Program-made: the position numbers and the translations under genes
In this document: positions 17,804 through 27,500 of the stretch, one piece after another
Layout of the letters: each line of letters starts with the position of its first letter
Position numbering within the stretch: position 1 is the stretch's first letter
Assembly (NCBI GenBank): GCA_030830895.1
Contig: JAURMC010000009.1
Span: forward strand, 1 to 64,000
Reading direction: 5' to 3'
DNA: 64,000 bases
Origin: Crocinitomicaceae bacterium
GTDB taxonomy: Bacteria > Bacteroidota > Bacteroidia > Flavobacteriales_D > Crocinitomicaceae
The notes under the pieces: model-generated
Database searches by the model: none
Seen by the model: only the letters and a program-made list of their open reading frames with translations
What the model was told of the DNA's origin: nothing

Positions 17804-18667
17804 ATGGAATTAGCAGTAGTCTGGGTAATTGTTGGATTGGTTTCGACGTACTCATTGTTTAGTTACTTTTCTGCCAAGGGTTGGTTAGTAACCTCTTATG
17901 TAAGAAACGATTTGGTTTTTGAGCACAGAAACAAGGCTTACGGGGCATACACGCTTCGCAAAAATTATAATAAGCGATTAACTCTTATAATGGTTAGTAT
18001 GGTTCTGGCGTTTGTTTTAGGGGCACTTACCATGTTTATTATCCGCAATCTTCCAAAACAAGAAGTTGATGCACCAAAAGGCAGTGATAAAACATGGACT
18101 GTCCAGCCCCCCCCAAAAGATCTGCCACCCCCCCCACCTACCACACCTCCTCCACCCCCATTGGAAAAAATGACCGCCTTTATTCCACCTGTGATTGAAG
18201 ACGACCCAGTAACTGATCCTGTTCCAACCCAAGATCAATTAGAAGACACCAAAGCAGGGGATAAAACACAAGACGGAAGTGATGAGAATTTTGATCCCCC
18301 ACAGCCTACAGATAATACTCCGAAACAAATTGATACTAAACCAGAGCCAATCGAAACGTTTGTTGAGGAAGAAGCTGACTTTCCCGGGGGGTTTGCTGAA
18401 ATGGCAAAGTTTATCAATGAAAACATTGATTACCCGCAGGAAGCTATTGATTTAGGCATCAAAGGTCGTGTGACAGTAAGATTTGTTGTTGAAAAAGATG
18501 GAAGAATCTCCAACGTGTCGGTTGCAACGCCTTTAGCGGGATGTAGAGCCTGTGATAAGGCAGCAGTGAAAGTTGTGGAGAAAATGCCATCATGGAAAGC
18601 CGGCAAAAATGGTGGTCGTGAAGTGCGAACTTGGGTAACTTTACCAGTAAAGTTTGAGGTTAACTAA
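17804..18667 (+). CDS. tonB: TonB-family energy transducer
   Basis: The 287-residue protein has an N-terminal hydrophobic helix (about 3-25), the 'HRNKAYGAYTLRKNYNKRL' segment typical of Bacteroidota TonB, a second helix (about 63-83), a Pro-rich periplasmic linker (about 99-125) and a C-terminal TonB domain (about 200-287: 'FPGGFAEMAKFI', 'GRVTVRFVVEKDG', 'MPSWKAGKNGG'). It transmits proton-motive energy to outer-membrane receptors. The linker is encoded partly by two runs of eight C (18107-18114 and 18128-18135), unusual in this AT-rich DNA. A terminator-like hairpin follows. Confidence 0.92.
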   Translation: MELAVVWVIVGLVSTYSLFSYFSAKGWLVTSYVRNDLVFEHRNKAYGAYTLRKNYNKRLTLIMVSMVLAFVLGALTMFIIRNLPKQEVDAPKGSDKTWTVQPPPKDLPPPPPTTPPPPPLEKMTAFIPPVIEDDPVTDPVPTQDQLEDTKAGDKTQDGSDENFDPPQPTDNTPKQIDTKPEPIETFVEEEADFPGGFAEMAKFINENIDYPQEAIDLGIKGRVTVRFVVEKDGRISNVSVATPLAGCRACDKAAVKVVEKMPSWKAGKNGGREVRTWVTLPVKFEVN

Positions 18668-18685
18668 ATGAGTAATTAGTGTTTT

Positions 18686-18712
18686 AATCCCCAAAAAAAT
18701 TGGGGATTTTCT
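18686..18712 (+). terminator. Hairpin terminator after tonB
   Basis: AATCCCC (18686-18692) pairs with GGGGATT (18702-18708) around an A-rich 9-nt loop, followed by a short T-rich stretch. It ends 9 bp before the ATG of the next small gene, so it may work as a partial terminator or attenuator. Confidence 0.7.
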
Positions 18713-18717
18713 ATTTA

Positions 18718-18924
18718 ATGAATTTCAGAATTATAAATGCAGCCATTGGATTAGTAGTCGTATTTGCAGCGTTGCTTTTAGCTTTATTTATTGCCTTTAC
18801 AAATCAATTACCCGGCTTGTTTGGCTGGAAACGATGGGTATTGGTTTCCGTTTTGGTGCTTTATTCCGTATTTCGTGTCTTTCGCTCGATCAAATTATTT
18901 AAAAATAATCATCATGGAGATTAA
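18718..18924 (+). CDS. Small two-helix membrane protein, unknown function
   Basis: From the ATG at 18718 this is a 68-residue protein with two hydrophobic segments (about 6-28 and 38-55) and a basic, His-rich tail ('FKNNHHGD'). I do not recognise the family. An in-frame upstream start at 18700 lies inside the terminator hairpin and is less likely. Its last 11 bases overlap the start of the PstS-like gene, so translation is probably coupled. Similar small membrane proteins stand between tonB and this substrate-binding gene in other Flavobacteriales as far as I recall. Confidence 0.6.
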   Translation: MNFRIINAAIGLVVVFAALLLALFIAFTNQLPGLFGWKRWVLVSVLVLYSVFRVFRSIKLFKNNHHGD

Positions 18925-19831
18925 ATTAATGTTTGTATTAATTGGAATCTTAGGTCTTGTGGCTTGTGAAACACATGAAAACCCGTTGGCCTATCAAACC
19001 GATACGCACGGCAGGGGGAACATAGAAGTATATCTTGAGGATTCATATAAACCTTTATTTACGACGAGTATATATACGTTTCAAAGTTTGTATCCAAAGG
19101 CAACGATATCGGCTAAATACTTACCAGAAGGAGAAATCATTAAGGCATTTTTTAATAATAAGGTAAAAACAATATGTATCTCTCGTGATTTCACCGACAA
19201 GGAGAAAAAATATTTAAAAACCCAAAATGTGCAGGTTCGAAGTGATTTAATTGCATACGATGCAGTAGCGCTTATTGTCCATCCAAACAACCCGGATACA
19301 ACTATATCTGTAGATCAACTGAAGGCGTGGATTTCAACAGATGGAGCAACGTGGAAGGGGAGCGGAAAGCCGGTAAAAATTGTTTTTGATAAAGTGAATT
19401 CAGCAAATTTTAATTATCTGACAACCCTTGCTGGCAACAGAACATTATCGCGGAATGTGTATGCTTTGAATTCAAACGAACAAGTGATTGAATATGTAAA
19501 ACAGAATAAACAAACGATAGGAGTAATTGGGGTAAATTGGATTTCAGATCAAGATGATTTCGAAGTAATGAATTTTTTAGATAGTGTCAAAGTAATGTAT
19601 GTAAGTCAGCATGAGGGCGAAGAGGGTTTTCAACCCTATGCGGGTACTATTTGGACTAAGGAGTATCCTTTACATCGTGAAATATGGATGATTAATAAAG
19701 GTAATCGATCAGGACTAAATACTGGATTTGTATTATTTATGAATGGTGAAAAAGGGCAATTAATTATTCAGAAGTCAGAATTGGTTCCAGCTAAAGCCCC
19801 AGTTCGTCTAATTCAGCTAACAACCCAGTAA
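18914..19831 (+). CDS. PstS-like substrate-binding lipoprotein
   Basis: The 305-residue protein has a lipoprotein signal with lipobox 'LVAC' (Cys16). The body has the two-lobed periplasmic phosphate-binding-like fold ('GNIEVYLEDSYKPLF', 'VALIVHPNNPDTTISVDQLKAWI', 'GVIGVNWISD', 'PLHREIWMINKG'). No PstC, PstA or PstB genes are near, so it is not part of a standard phosphate ABC transporter. Its place after exbB-exbD-exbD-tonB suggests a link to TonB-driven uptake, but that is inference. The chosen ATG at 18914 gives the signal sequence; the longer frame upstream does not. Confidence 0.75.
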   Translation: MEIKLMFVLIGILGLVACETHENPLAYQTDTHGRGNIEVYLEDSYKPLFTTSIYTFQSLYPKATISAKYLPEGEIIKAFFNNKVKTICISRDFTDKEKKYLKTQNVQVRSDLIAYDAVALIVHPNNPDTTISVDQLKAWISTDGATWKGSGKPVKIVFDKVNSANFNYLTTLAGNRTLSRNVYALNSNEQVIEYVKQNKQTIGVIGVNWISDQDDFEVMNFLDSVKVMYVSQHEGEEGFQPYAGTIWTKEYPLHREIWMINKGNRSGLNTGFVLFMNGEKGQLIIQKSELVPAKAPVRLIQLTTQ

Positions 19832-19846
19832 TTTTTTACAAGATTC

Positions 19847-19877
19847 TTGGGTTTAATCGATTTCCAAAGTAACTTTG
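19847..19877 (+). promoter_or_regulatory. Putative promoter for TPR protein gene
   Basis: TTG at 19847-19849 and a perfect -7 box TAACTTTG at 19870-19877 are separated by 20 bp. The ATG at 19911 is 33 bp further on. Confidence 0.7.
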
Positions 19878-19910
19878 GCAAATGAATTGTAGGGGTAAAT
19901 AAAATTTATA

Positions 19911-21527
19911 ATGATGAAAGCAACAGTATTTTTAACCTTGTTAGTATTAAATGTCACCACTTTTTTTTCACAATCTCTCAACGAGGCTATCTATAAAACA
20001 GAAAATGAGCGCTATGCTGATGCGCTGTTAGATTTTAAAGCCTTAGTTGAGAAAGATCCAGGGAACGGGGACGTTTATTTTTATTATGGCGATTGTTATT
20101 TCGAAAAGGGAGAGGTTGACTCTGCTATTATAATTTGGAATAAAGGATATGAGATGGATAAACTAACGCCGATGCCCTTGGTTGGTAAATTTCGTGTGTT
20201 GTGGATTAAGGGAGATAAGGCGGGGGCTCAAGGAGAGGCATTAAAAGCAATGGACCTTACCAAAGGAAAGAAATCGAATCTTAAACGAGCAGAAGTAATT
20301 CGTGGCATTGCAGAAATGTACATTGAGTCGGAAAATAAAGACCTTGATCAGGCATTAACGCTTTTACAGGAAGCGATTTCTAAAGACCCAACAAACGAAG
20401 ACAACTACCTGCTTCAAGGCGACGCGCTTTACGCAAAGACACCGCAAGATGCTAGTCCGGCGATAAAAAGCTATAATATCGTTTTAGATATAAATAAGAA
20501 TTCCCCACGTGGCAAACTGCGTGTTGCTAATATTTATCAAGCCGCTCAAAATTACGAGGAAGCGAATAAAATTTATAAAGAGGCAATTGCAATTGATTCA
20601 ACCTTTGCACCGGCATATCGAGAACGAGCAGAAATGTTTATGCGTTTTGAAAAAATGAAATTAGCAATTCAGGATTGGAAAAAGTATTTAGCATTAAACA
20701 ACAACATTGAATCGAGATACCGTTATGCAAATGCAATGTTCGCGGCAAAGCAATATTGTGAGGTCATAGAAGAGGTTAATACAATTAATCAAGCAGGATT
20801 TCGAAATTTTTATACGGAACGAATGTTAGCAGGGTCATATGCTGAATGTCAAGATTATAACGGTGGGCCTCAGATAGGGTTAGATGCAAGTGATCGCTTT
20901 TTTGCAATTGTTCCAGCGGAGAACATTAATTTTATTGACTACAAAACTAGGGGGACTTTATTAATGCAGCTTGGACGGGATTCTCTAGGTTTATTAGAGT
21001 GGGAACGCGCCGCAGGGATGAATGAAGCCGCATCTAAAGAATTAACTATTGAAATTGCTAAGGCGTATTACAAGTTAAAAAAATATGATAAAGCAATTGA
21101 AATGTATTTAATACGACGGGCTATGGTAGAATTGTCATTAGGGGAATTATACAACATGGCACAATGTTATTATGCAGGGCCAAAAAACTATACCGAAGCG
21201 GATACGCTGTTTGCTCAAGTTGCTGAAAAATCTCCAGAATATGCACCGGCATATTTATGGAGAGCTAGATGTAATTATCAAATGGATTCTAAAAATGAAC
21301 TTTGGTTAGCCAAACCACATTACAATAAAGTGTTAGAGGTTGTGGTTGGTGATGACCGCAAAAAAGATGCTAATAAGAAGATGGTCATTGAATCTGCTAG
21401 ATACATGGGTAACTATTACGCCTCCTCTGCCGAAAAAGACAAAACTAAAGTGCTGGAGTATTTTCAAATCGTATACGATATTGATCCTAATGATGCTCAG
21501 GCAAAACAAGTATTAGGAATTAATTAA
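19911..21527 (+). CDS. Tetratricopeptide repeat periplasmic protein
   Basis: The 538-residue protein has a signal peptide (about 1-21, ending FFSQS) and many TPR units through its length, for example 'GDVYFYYGDCYFEKGEVDSAI', 'ANIYQAAQNYEEANKIYKEAI' and 'IAKAYYKLKKYDKAIEMYL'. No enzyme domain is visible. It is likely a periplasmic scaffold. It follows the tonB/PstS-like cluster but has its own promoter. ATG ATG at 19911/19914 gives two equivalent starts. Confidence 0.8.
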   Translation: MMKATVFLTLLVLNVTTFFSQSLNEAIYKTENERYADALLDFKALVEKDPGNGDVYFYYGDCYFEKGEVDSAIIIWNKGYEMDKLTPMPLVGKFRVLWIKGDKAGAQGEALKAMDLTKGKKSNLKRAEVIRGIAEMYIESENKDLDQALTLLQEAISKDPTNEDNYLLQGDALYAKTPQDASPAIKSYNIVLDINKNSPRGKLRVANIYQAAQNYEEANKIYKEAIAIDSTFAPAYRERAEMFMRFEKMKLAIQDWKKYLALNNNIESRYRYANAMFAAKQYCEVIEEVNTINQAGFRNFYTERMLAGSYAECQDYNGGPQIGLDASDRFFAIVPAENINFIDYKTRGTLLMQLGRDSLGLLEWERAAGMNEAASKELTIEIAKAYYKLKKYDKAIEMYLIRRAMVELSLGELYNMAQCYYAGPKNYTEADTLFAQVAEKSPEYAPAYLWRARCNYQMDSKNELWLAKPHYNKVLEVVVGDDRKKDANKKMVIESARYMGNYYASSAEKDKTKVLEYFQIVYDIDPNDAQAKQVLGIN

Positions 21528-21531
21528 TTTG

Positions 21532-21554
21532 AGGGGCTTTAGGCCCCTTTTTTG
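21532..21554. terminator. Bidirectional terminator between TPR gene and gpmI
   Basis: AGGGGC (21532-21537) pairs with GCCCCT (21543-21548) around TTTAG, followed by a T run. The last codons and stop of gpmI (minus strand) lie inside the hairpin, so one element probably serves both convergent genes, although the U-tract favours the plus strand. Confidence 0.75.
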
Positions 21555-23050
21555 ATTAGCGAAGTTCCAGTCATTTGAGGTGGTTTGGGAAGTTCCATAA
21601 GATCTAAAATTGTAGGCGCTACATCTGCCAATAGGCCGTCTGATAATTCTATATTATTGCGGCCAATCAAAGCACAAGGTACCTTATTTAAACTATGTGA
21701 AGTATTTGGGGTTCCATCAGGGTTTAAGGCGAAGTCGGCATTACCATGATCTGCAATGACCAAAAAGGTATATCCGAGCGGTAACAAGGCCTCAATGATT
21801 TCATTTACTTTTTGGTCAACGGTTTCTACTGCTTTTATTATAGCTTTATAAACTCCGGTATGACCAACCATGTCTGGATTAGCAAAATTTAAACAGAAGA
21901 AATCAGGGCTATAATTCCTTACATAAGCAACAAGGGTAGATGATACTTCTTCCGCGCTCATTTCCGGTTTCAAGTCATAGGTAGCAACTTTTGGGGAATT
22001 AATCAATAATCGCGATTCATGTTCAAAAGCGTCTTCCCTTCCGCCATTAAAAAAATAGGTTACATGGGGGTATTTTTCAGTTTCAGCAATTCTAACCTGA
22101 GTTTTACCATGTGCCGCCAATACTTCCCCTAATGTTTGCTCTAAATGATCTTTTTGAAAAACTACGTGCATGTTGGAAAAGGAATCGTCGTAATTAGTCA
22201 TCGTCACATAATATAACTCCAAAGGTTTCATGTCAAACCCATCAATTACACGTTGAGTTAGCACTTCAGCTATTTCTCTTGGACGATCTGTTCTGAAATT
22301 AAAACTAATTACCACATCTCCGGGTTCTATTAAGCCCGCCGGGTCACAAAGTAACGGATTAATAAATTCGTCGGTAATTCCTTGATCATATGATTTTTGG
22401 ATGGCCTCGGTGGCGGAATTAATGCGCTCACCTTCTCCGGCTACGTAGAGATTATATGCTTTCTCTACCCGTTCCCATCGCCGATCACGATCCATTGCAT
22501 AATATCTTCCAATAATGGAGGCGATATTTATATTGTTCGTAAGGCTTTGTTCAAGTGCTGTAAGATCTTTAATCGCCGAATATGGGTCACAATCACGACC
22601 ATCGGTAATTGCATGAATGTACACTTTTTTTGCATTTTTTTCCACGCATAGATTTATCAACGCTTCAAGGTGATTAATAGCACTATGAACCCCGCCATTT
22701 GAAACCAAACCAAGTAAATGAATCTTACATTGGTTCATAGACGCATAGTTAAGTGCATCAAGTAAGGTTTGATTATTGAAAAAACTTCTATCTTTTATTG
22801 CATTGTTAATCCGTGAAAGCTCTTGATAGACAATTCTTCCTGCGCCAATATTTAAATGCCCAACCTCCGAATTTCCCATTTGGCCTGTTGGTAAACCAAC
22901 AGATTCACCACACGCAATTAAGGTACTATTCGGGGAATTCAATAAAACTTTATCCATGTAGGGTGTATTCGAATGATATATAGCATCTGCTTTCGATTGA
23001 TCACCAATTCCCCAGCCATCAAGGATAATTAATCCCACTTTTTTATTCAT
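21539..23050 (-). CDS. gpmI: 2,3-bisphosphoglycerate-independent phosphoglycerate mutase
   Basis: The 503-residue protein converts 3-phosphoglycerate to 2-phosphoglycerate in glycolysis and gluconeogenesis. It has the alkaline-phosphatase-type metal sites and phospho-Ser nucleophile: 'DGWGIG' (11-16), 'GNSEVGHLNIGAGR' with Ser61, 'TDGRDCDP', 'GRYYAMDRD', 'FNFRTDRPREI' and 'IADHGNAD'. Length and motifs fit the iPGM family. It is last in a minus-strand operon; its start overlaps the histidine kinase stop by 4 nt. The pairing with a sensor kinase is unusual. Confidence 0.97.
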   Translation of the reverse strand: MNKKVGLIILDGWGIGDQSKADAIYHSNTPYMDKVLLNSPNSTLIACGESVGLPTGQMGNSEVGHLNIGAGRIVYQELSRINNAIKDRSFFNNQTLLDALNYASMNQCKIHLLGLVSNGGVHSAINHLEALINLCVEKNAKKVYIHAITDGRDCDPYSAIKDLTALEQSLTNNINIASIIGRYYAMDRDRRWERVEKAYNLYVAGEGERINSATEAIQKSYDQGITDEFINPLLCDPAGLIEPGDVVISFNFRTDRPREIAEVLTQRVIDGFDMKPLELYYVTMTNYDDSFSNMHVVFQKDHLEQTLGEVLAAHGKTQVRIAETEKYPHVTYFFNGGREDAFEHESRLLINSPKVATYDLKPEMSAEEVSSTLVAYVRNYSPDFFCLNFANPDMVGHTGVYKAIIKAVETVDQKVNEIIEALLPLGYTFLVIADHGNADFALNPDGTPNTSHSLNKVPCALIGRNNIELSDGLLADVAPTILDLMELPKPPQMTGTSLIKKGA

Positions 23051-23922
23051 TTTGGTAATTTAATAGTGAATATTGATCCGCGTGGAACATTTTCCGAAAA
23101 ATTAATTTTTCCTTGATGTAATTCAATAAATTGACTGGCTATATACAATCCCAGTCCGGTTCCGGGTTTTTCGCGTTTATTTTCATCACCCGAACGGAAA
23201 AATTTATCAAAAATAAAAGGTCGGTCAGCCTCATTAATTCCAATTCCATCATCCGCCACGTCAATGATTAATTCGGTTCCTTCCTCTCTAAATGAAACAT
23301 GAACATTGGCGGCGTTATACTTGACGCTATTGTCTATTAATTGAATTATAACGCGTTCAAGCATGAAGCGGTCTGCTTCAAAAGAAAAGGCACTCGGACA
23401 ACTCATCAAAATAGAGATGCTGTGATAAGATGTTTTTAATTGTGTTTCAAGTGATTTACTGAATTCTTGGCAGTCAATTTCATCTCTAAATAATTCAATA
23501 CGTTGGTTTTCAATGCTTGCAGCATATAACATGTTTTGTATTAAAGATTCCGATTTTTTATTTTCATCAAGTGCTTTTTCTAAAAACGCATGTATTTGTT
23601 CTTCTTCTAACTGATGTTTTATAATAGTTTGTAGGATTAATTGTACAGAAGAAATGGGGGTTTTTAATTCATGGGTTACAGAAAGAAGGAAGTTTGATTG
23701 CCGTTGGTGTAAGGAAAGTTCACGATTCATACTTATTTGGTACCTCCTAATGCCGTAGATAAGTATTAATAGAAAAACACTTCCTTCTCCGATTACCATA
23801 GTTGCCTTTTTGGGGTTTTCGATAATAAGCAGATATCCCCACCATAAAAATTGAAGGATAATGTATGCAGACAAAATGGCTATAAAGTATGTAGATCTAT
23901 TTTTTCTTAAACTGGGACTCAT
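23047..23922 (-). CDS. Membrane sensor histidine kinase
   Basis: The 291-residue protein has two transmembrane helices (about 11-32 and 40-60) with almost no periplasmic loop, then a HisKA domain with 'SVTHELKTP' (phospho-acceptor His84) and an HATPase_c domain with N box 'QLIDNSVKYN', G1 'DVADDGIGI', F box 'FDKFFRSG' and G2 'GTGLGLYIA'. It should autophosphorylate and pass phosphate to a response regulator, but none lies nearby. With so small an external part it probably senses a membrane or intracellular cue. It overlaps both neighbours by 4 nt. Confidence 0.92.
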   Translation of the reverse strand: MSPSLRKNRSTYFIAILSAYIILQFLWWGYLLIIENPKKATMVIGEGSVFLLILIYGIRRYQISMNRELSLHQRQSNFLLSVTHELKTPISSVQLILQTIIKHQLEEEQIHAFLEKALDENKKSESLIQNMLYAASIENQRIELFRDEIDCQEFSKSLETQLKTSYHSISILMSCPSAFSFEADRFMLERVIIQLIDNSVKYNAANVHVSFREEGTELIIDVADDGIGINEADRPFIFDKFFRSGDENKREKPGTGLGLYIASQFIELHQGKINFSENVPRGSIFTIKLPK

Positions 23923-24536
23923 TGGTCTATAAAGGTACGGAATGTTAGCTTTTTTGATTGGATCAATGGGATAATTTCATTTAACAGGGTTTCGATACGT
24001 TCTCCTGTTTTATAACTATCATGAAATAACATGATATCCCCGGCTTTAATTCCATTTGCGGCAAGTATAATTTGTCGGTCGCTGATTGAACTATTGTAAT
24101 CCTTACTCAACCATGACCACATAACAATTTGATAACCCTGCTTCTTTAATGCGCGAATGCAAAATGGATTTATTTTACCGTAAGGAGGGCGAAACAGCCT
24201 AGATTCGAAAATTTTACCAGTCGCATCAATAGACCTCAGGTACGATTTGCTTCCAGTGTTCCAACCTTTTTCATGATCAAAAGTATGATTGCCAATGCAA
24301 TGTCCTTCTTTTTGCAAGGCCTCGATGAGATCTGGATAAGCTTGGGCATTTTTACCAACACAGAAAAATGTTGCCTTAATGTCATATGCTTTCAACACCC
24401 TCAGCACCTTAGGGGTAATGATTGGATGTGGTCCATCATCAAAGGTGAGGTAAACATGAGGGCTTTTTTTTACTGCCCAAATGAATTGAGGAAAAAGCAA
24501 TTTCATCCATGAATATCGCCAAATGCCCCACCGCAT
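23919..24536 (-). CDS. Polysaccharide deacetylase (NodB-homology)
   Basis: The 205-residue protein has the carbohydrate esterase family 4 motifs: 'TFDDGPHP' (31-38; catalytic and metal Asp residues), 'GNHTFDHEKG' (H-x3-H metal pair), 'RPPYGKI' and 'MWSWLSKDY', and a late 'LFHDSYKTGE' segment with a His. It should remove acetyl groups from an N-acetylated sugar polymer such as a peptidoglycan or exopolysaccharide chain. No clear signal peptide is seen; a short hydrophobic N-terminus may act as an anchor. Its start is 1 bp from the stop of the DUF2723 gene and its end overlaps the histidine kinase by 4 nt. Confidence 0.88.
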   Translation of the reverse strand: MRWGIWRYSWMKLLFPQFIWAVKKSPHVYLTFDDGPHPIITPKVLRVLKAYDIKATFFCVGKNAQAYPDLIEALQKEGHCIGNHTFDHEKGWNTGSKSYLRSIDATGKIFESRLFRPPYGKINPFCIRALKKQGYQIVMWSWLSKDYNSSISDRQIILAANGIKAGDIMLFHDSYKTGERIETLLNEIIPLIQSKKLTFRTFIDQ

Positions 24537-24537
24537 C

Positions 24538-27500
24538 TTATTGCATCATTGGAAGCGTCGTACTCGGTGTCTCGTTGGTTGGTGTTGGTGCTGCTGTTTT
24601 AGGTAAGTATCGGTAATGTTCACCAATAGCCCTTAAGTTCCCCATCAAAGATTCGTACCGCTCTCCATACGGTCCAATGCCAATTCTAGCATCTTCTCCG
24701 GCTTCATTTCCTAGCGAAATCAATTTAGAGGTCATACTGGGGAGGATTTTCTTGTAAACTCGGTCTAGGTTCATTTTCAATCGTTTACCAAAGGCACTGT
24801 TTTCTGCATGTACATTAGGGTCTTCTAATGTTGAATACATTTTAAAGATAGCGTCAGTAACAGCAAATAAATCTTCAGTGTTTTGAACGCTTGTGCCAAT
24901 TTCTGCTGATGCGAATTCAAAAAAATCAAGAATGCTTTCGTATTGAGTCATAAGTTTATTTCCCAATTCGGCACCTTTGCCGTCAGCCTTACATAAGTAA
25001 TAAAGCTGTACATGCTCATTAAGGTTTCCGCTACATTTTGCGCGAATTTCTTGTCCGCCGTATAGGTATCCTCGATTATTTTGATTGTATGTTAACATAT
25101 TCATAGGGTCACATCCATTAACTTCTCCGAAATCAATTACCGTTTCAATCGGCATTACTTCAAGTGATTTATCAAGTAGTTTAACGGCTTTCTTGTAATT
25201 ATTTTGAAGATAAAATTGCTCTGCTAAAATCAGAAAATTCGCCCTGTATTGGGTGGTATGTCTTCTGGCATAATAATCGGTTAGCACTGTTGGGTTTGCC
25301 ATGTCACCATATTCAAATACGCTAAACATAGTACGGTACATCTCGTTTCGATCATAGAATTCAGTAATTGGGGTTTTCAATGGACTCAACACGTAGGTAA
25401 GGCCCACTTGTTTTACCCATCCGCCATTTAATAAGGCAAGAGAGAAGGAGGATCCCCGATTACTTGAAAAATAAACACCTCGTTTCCAATCATTGTTGGC
25501 GATGATATCCATCATCATAATTTCATCCCGAGTTAAATACCGTTCTTGGCCTTCTTTAAATTCAAATTCGATTTCCTTAGCACATTGCCCTAATTGCTCT
25601 TTATTAATTACTCCAGAATTTAAGGCATTTGATTTATTAACGGCCAAATAAAATTTATTGGAAGGGAAAAAGTGTATATGATTGCCATCGCGATCAACAA
25701 TGAAGTTTTCATCCGTTCGTACAAATTCCATAGCATCTTTAAGGTCTACACTCATCCAGGGTTTTTCGAATTCATCAAACAGGGTTTGTAATTCTTTCGC
25801 GGCCCCTTCTTCAATTTTTATAGCCCCCTGTTGCACACTTTGAAATATCTGGTTTATTCCAGTGAATTTCCCGATAATATTTGCAGATAGATTAATGGTG
25901 TCCGCAGATGTGATTTGATTCCATGTTTTATCGAATGCAAGTTGTAAGCTTGGCGTTGTTACAGTAAATGAATTACGTAAAGCGCCCATCTTTCCATTAA
26001 AATAGTTAATTACTTGTGACGCAACGACCTTGTTTTTCTTTAATCTCAATTCGATGACCTTTTTTAATAAGGCTTCGTCGTTGCTTAATCCACTAAGCTC
26101 AAGTAAAGGCAGAAAATAAACTTGATCGGTATTTCCTGCATACATTAAAATTTGGTCTTCTCGATATTCAATTGGTAAGGGATCAGAATCATATGCTTTC
26201 ATTTTCATTTGATTGGTATACCAATCTGTTCCCATTAGCGAAAGGTTACAAACACGAACATCTGTTCGTTTTCCTTCAACTTCTTGTAGGTACCACAAGG
26301 GAAAGGTATCGTTATCTCCATTGGTGAATAAGATGCCATTCTTTTTACAAGAATTTAAATAATTATAAGCTAAATCTCGGGCGGTAGTTTTACCGCTTCG
26401 GTCATGATCGTCCCAACCCTGTGTACCCATAAGTAAAGGAGCGAATAAGCCCAAAAGACTAATTACAATCACAGAAGCATTGCCACTTAGTTTTATTTTA
26501 CTCAACAAGTATGAGAGGCCTATAAAAACTGATAAAATTAGGGCGAGCACAAGCCCCATACGACCGTAGCCAGTAATTAAAAATAACACTAAGCTACCAC
26601 CTAAGAAATAAGCGAACTTGATTAAAAGCTTTTTATCCAAAGAGTTAATAAAATCATAAAGGGCATATACGCCAAACGCTAACCACATTGCAAAGAAATA
26701 GAATGAACCTGAGTATGCGTAGTCTCGCTCCCTGGGTTCAAGAGGCTTTTGGTTTAGGTAGATTACAATCGCTAAACCGGTAAACAAAAATGCCAAGGTT
26801 AAAACAAACGCATCCTTGGGCGCACGATAAAAGTGAAAAAATATACCCAAAACAATAAGGGCAAGGGGGATTAAAAAGAACCGATTATGAGCAGGGTTCT
26901 CAGAGGTATAGTAGGGTTGTGCATTAGCTGGGCCAACATGCGGAGAATCCACCCAATCTATACCACTTATCCAGTTTCCACGGAGGTTGTCACCGTGGCC
27001 TTGGATATCATTTTGCCGCCCAGAGAAGTTCCACAATAAATACCTCACATACATCCAATTTATTTGATACCGAAAAAGGTATGTTAGGTTTTCTCCCATG
27101 GTTGGTAGTCGCATCCCGTCCCTTCCTAATTCATCATTTTCCCCGTCCGAAGCATCATAGCCACTCCATTCTTTATATCCTTGTATATGTTGTGGAGTTT
27201 CTGCATACATTCTAGGAAGGAAGGTTGTTTGTGCGTATGCAGGTTCAGCTCCAATACGAATGGAACTATTACTTTCATAATACTTTTCTGTAATGTTAAA
27301 TGCCCCTTTATTTTTGTTAATCCAAGCCTCTGCATCCTCTTTCTTTACGAATGCTTTTATATCGCTATCTCCCTCTTGGACGACAAACCGTCGGAGGTAA
27401 TACGCCGAAAGGTCTCCCCATCCGTCTTTGGAGGTTAATTGTGCTTGTCCATTTTCGTTAACAGTTTCATTCAAGCGAAACGAATTCCAATATTGCCCAA

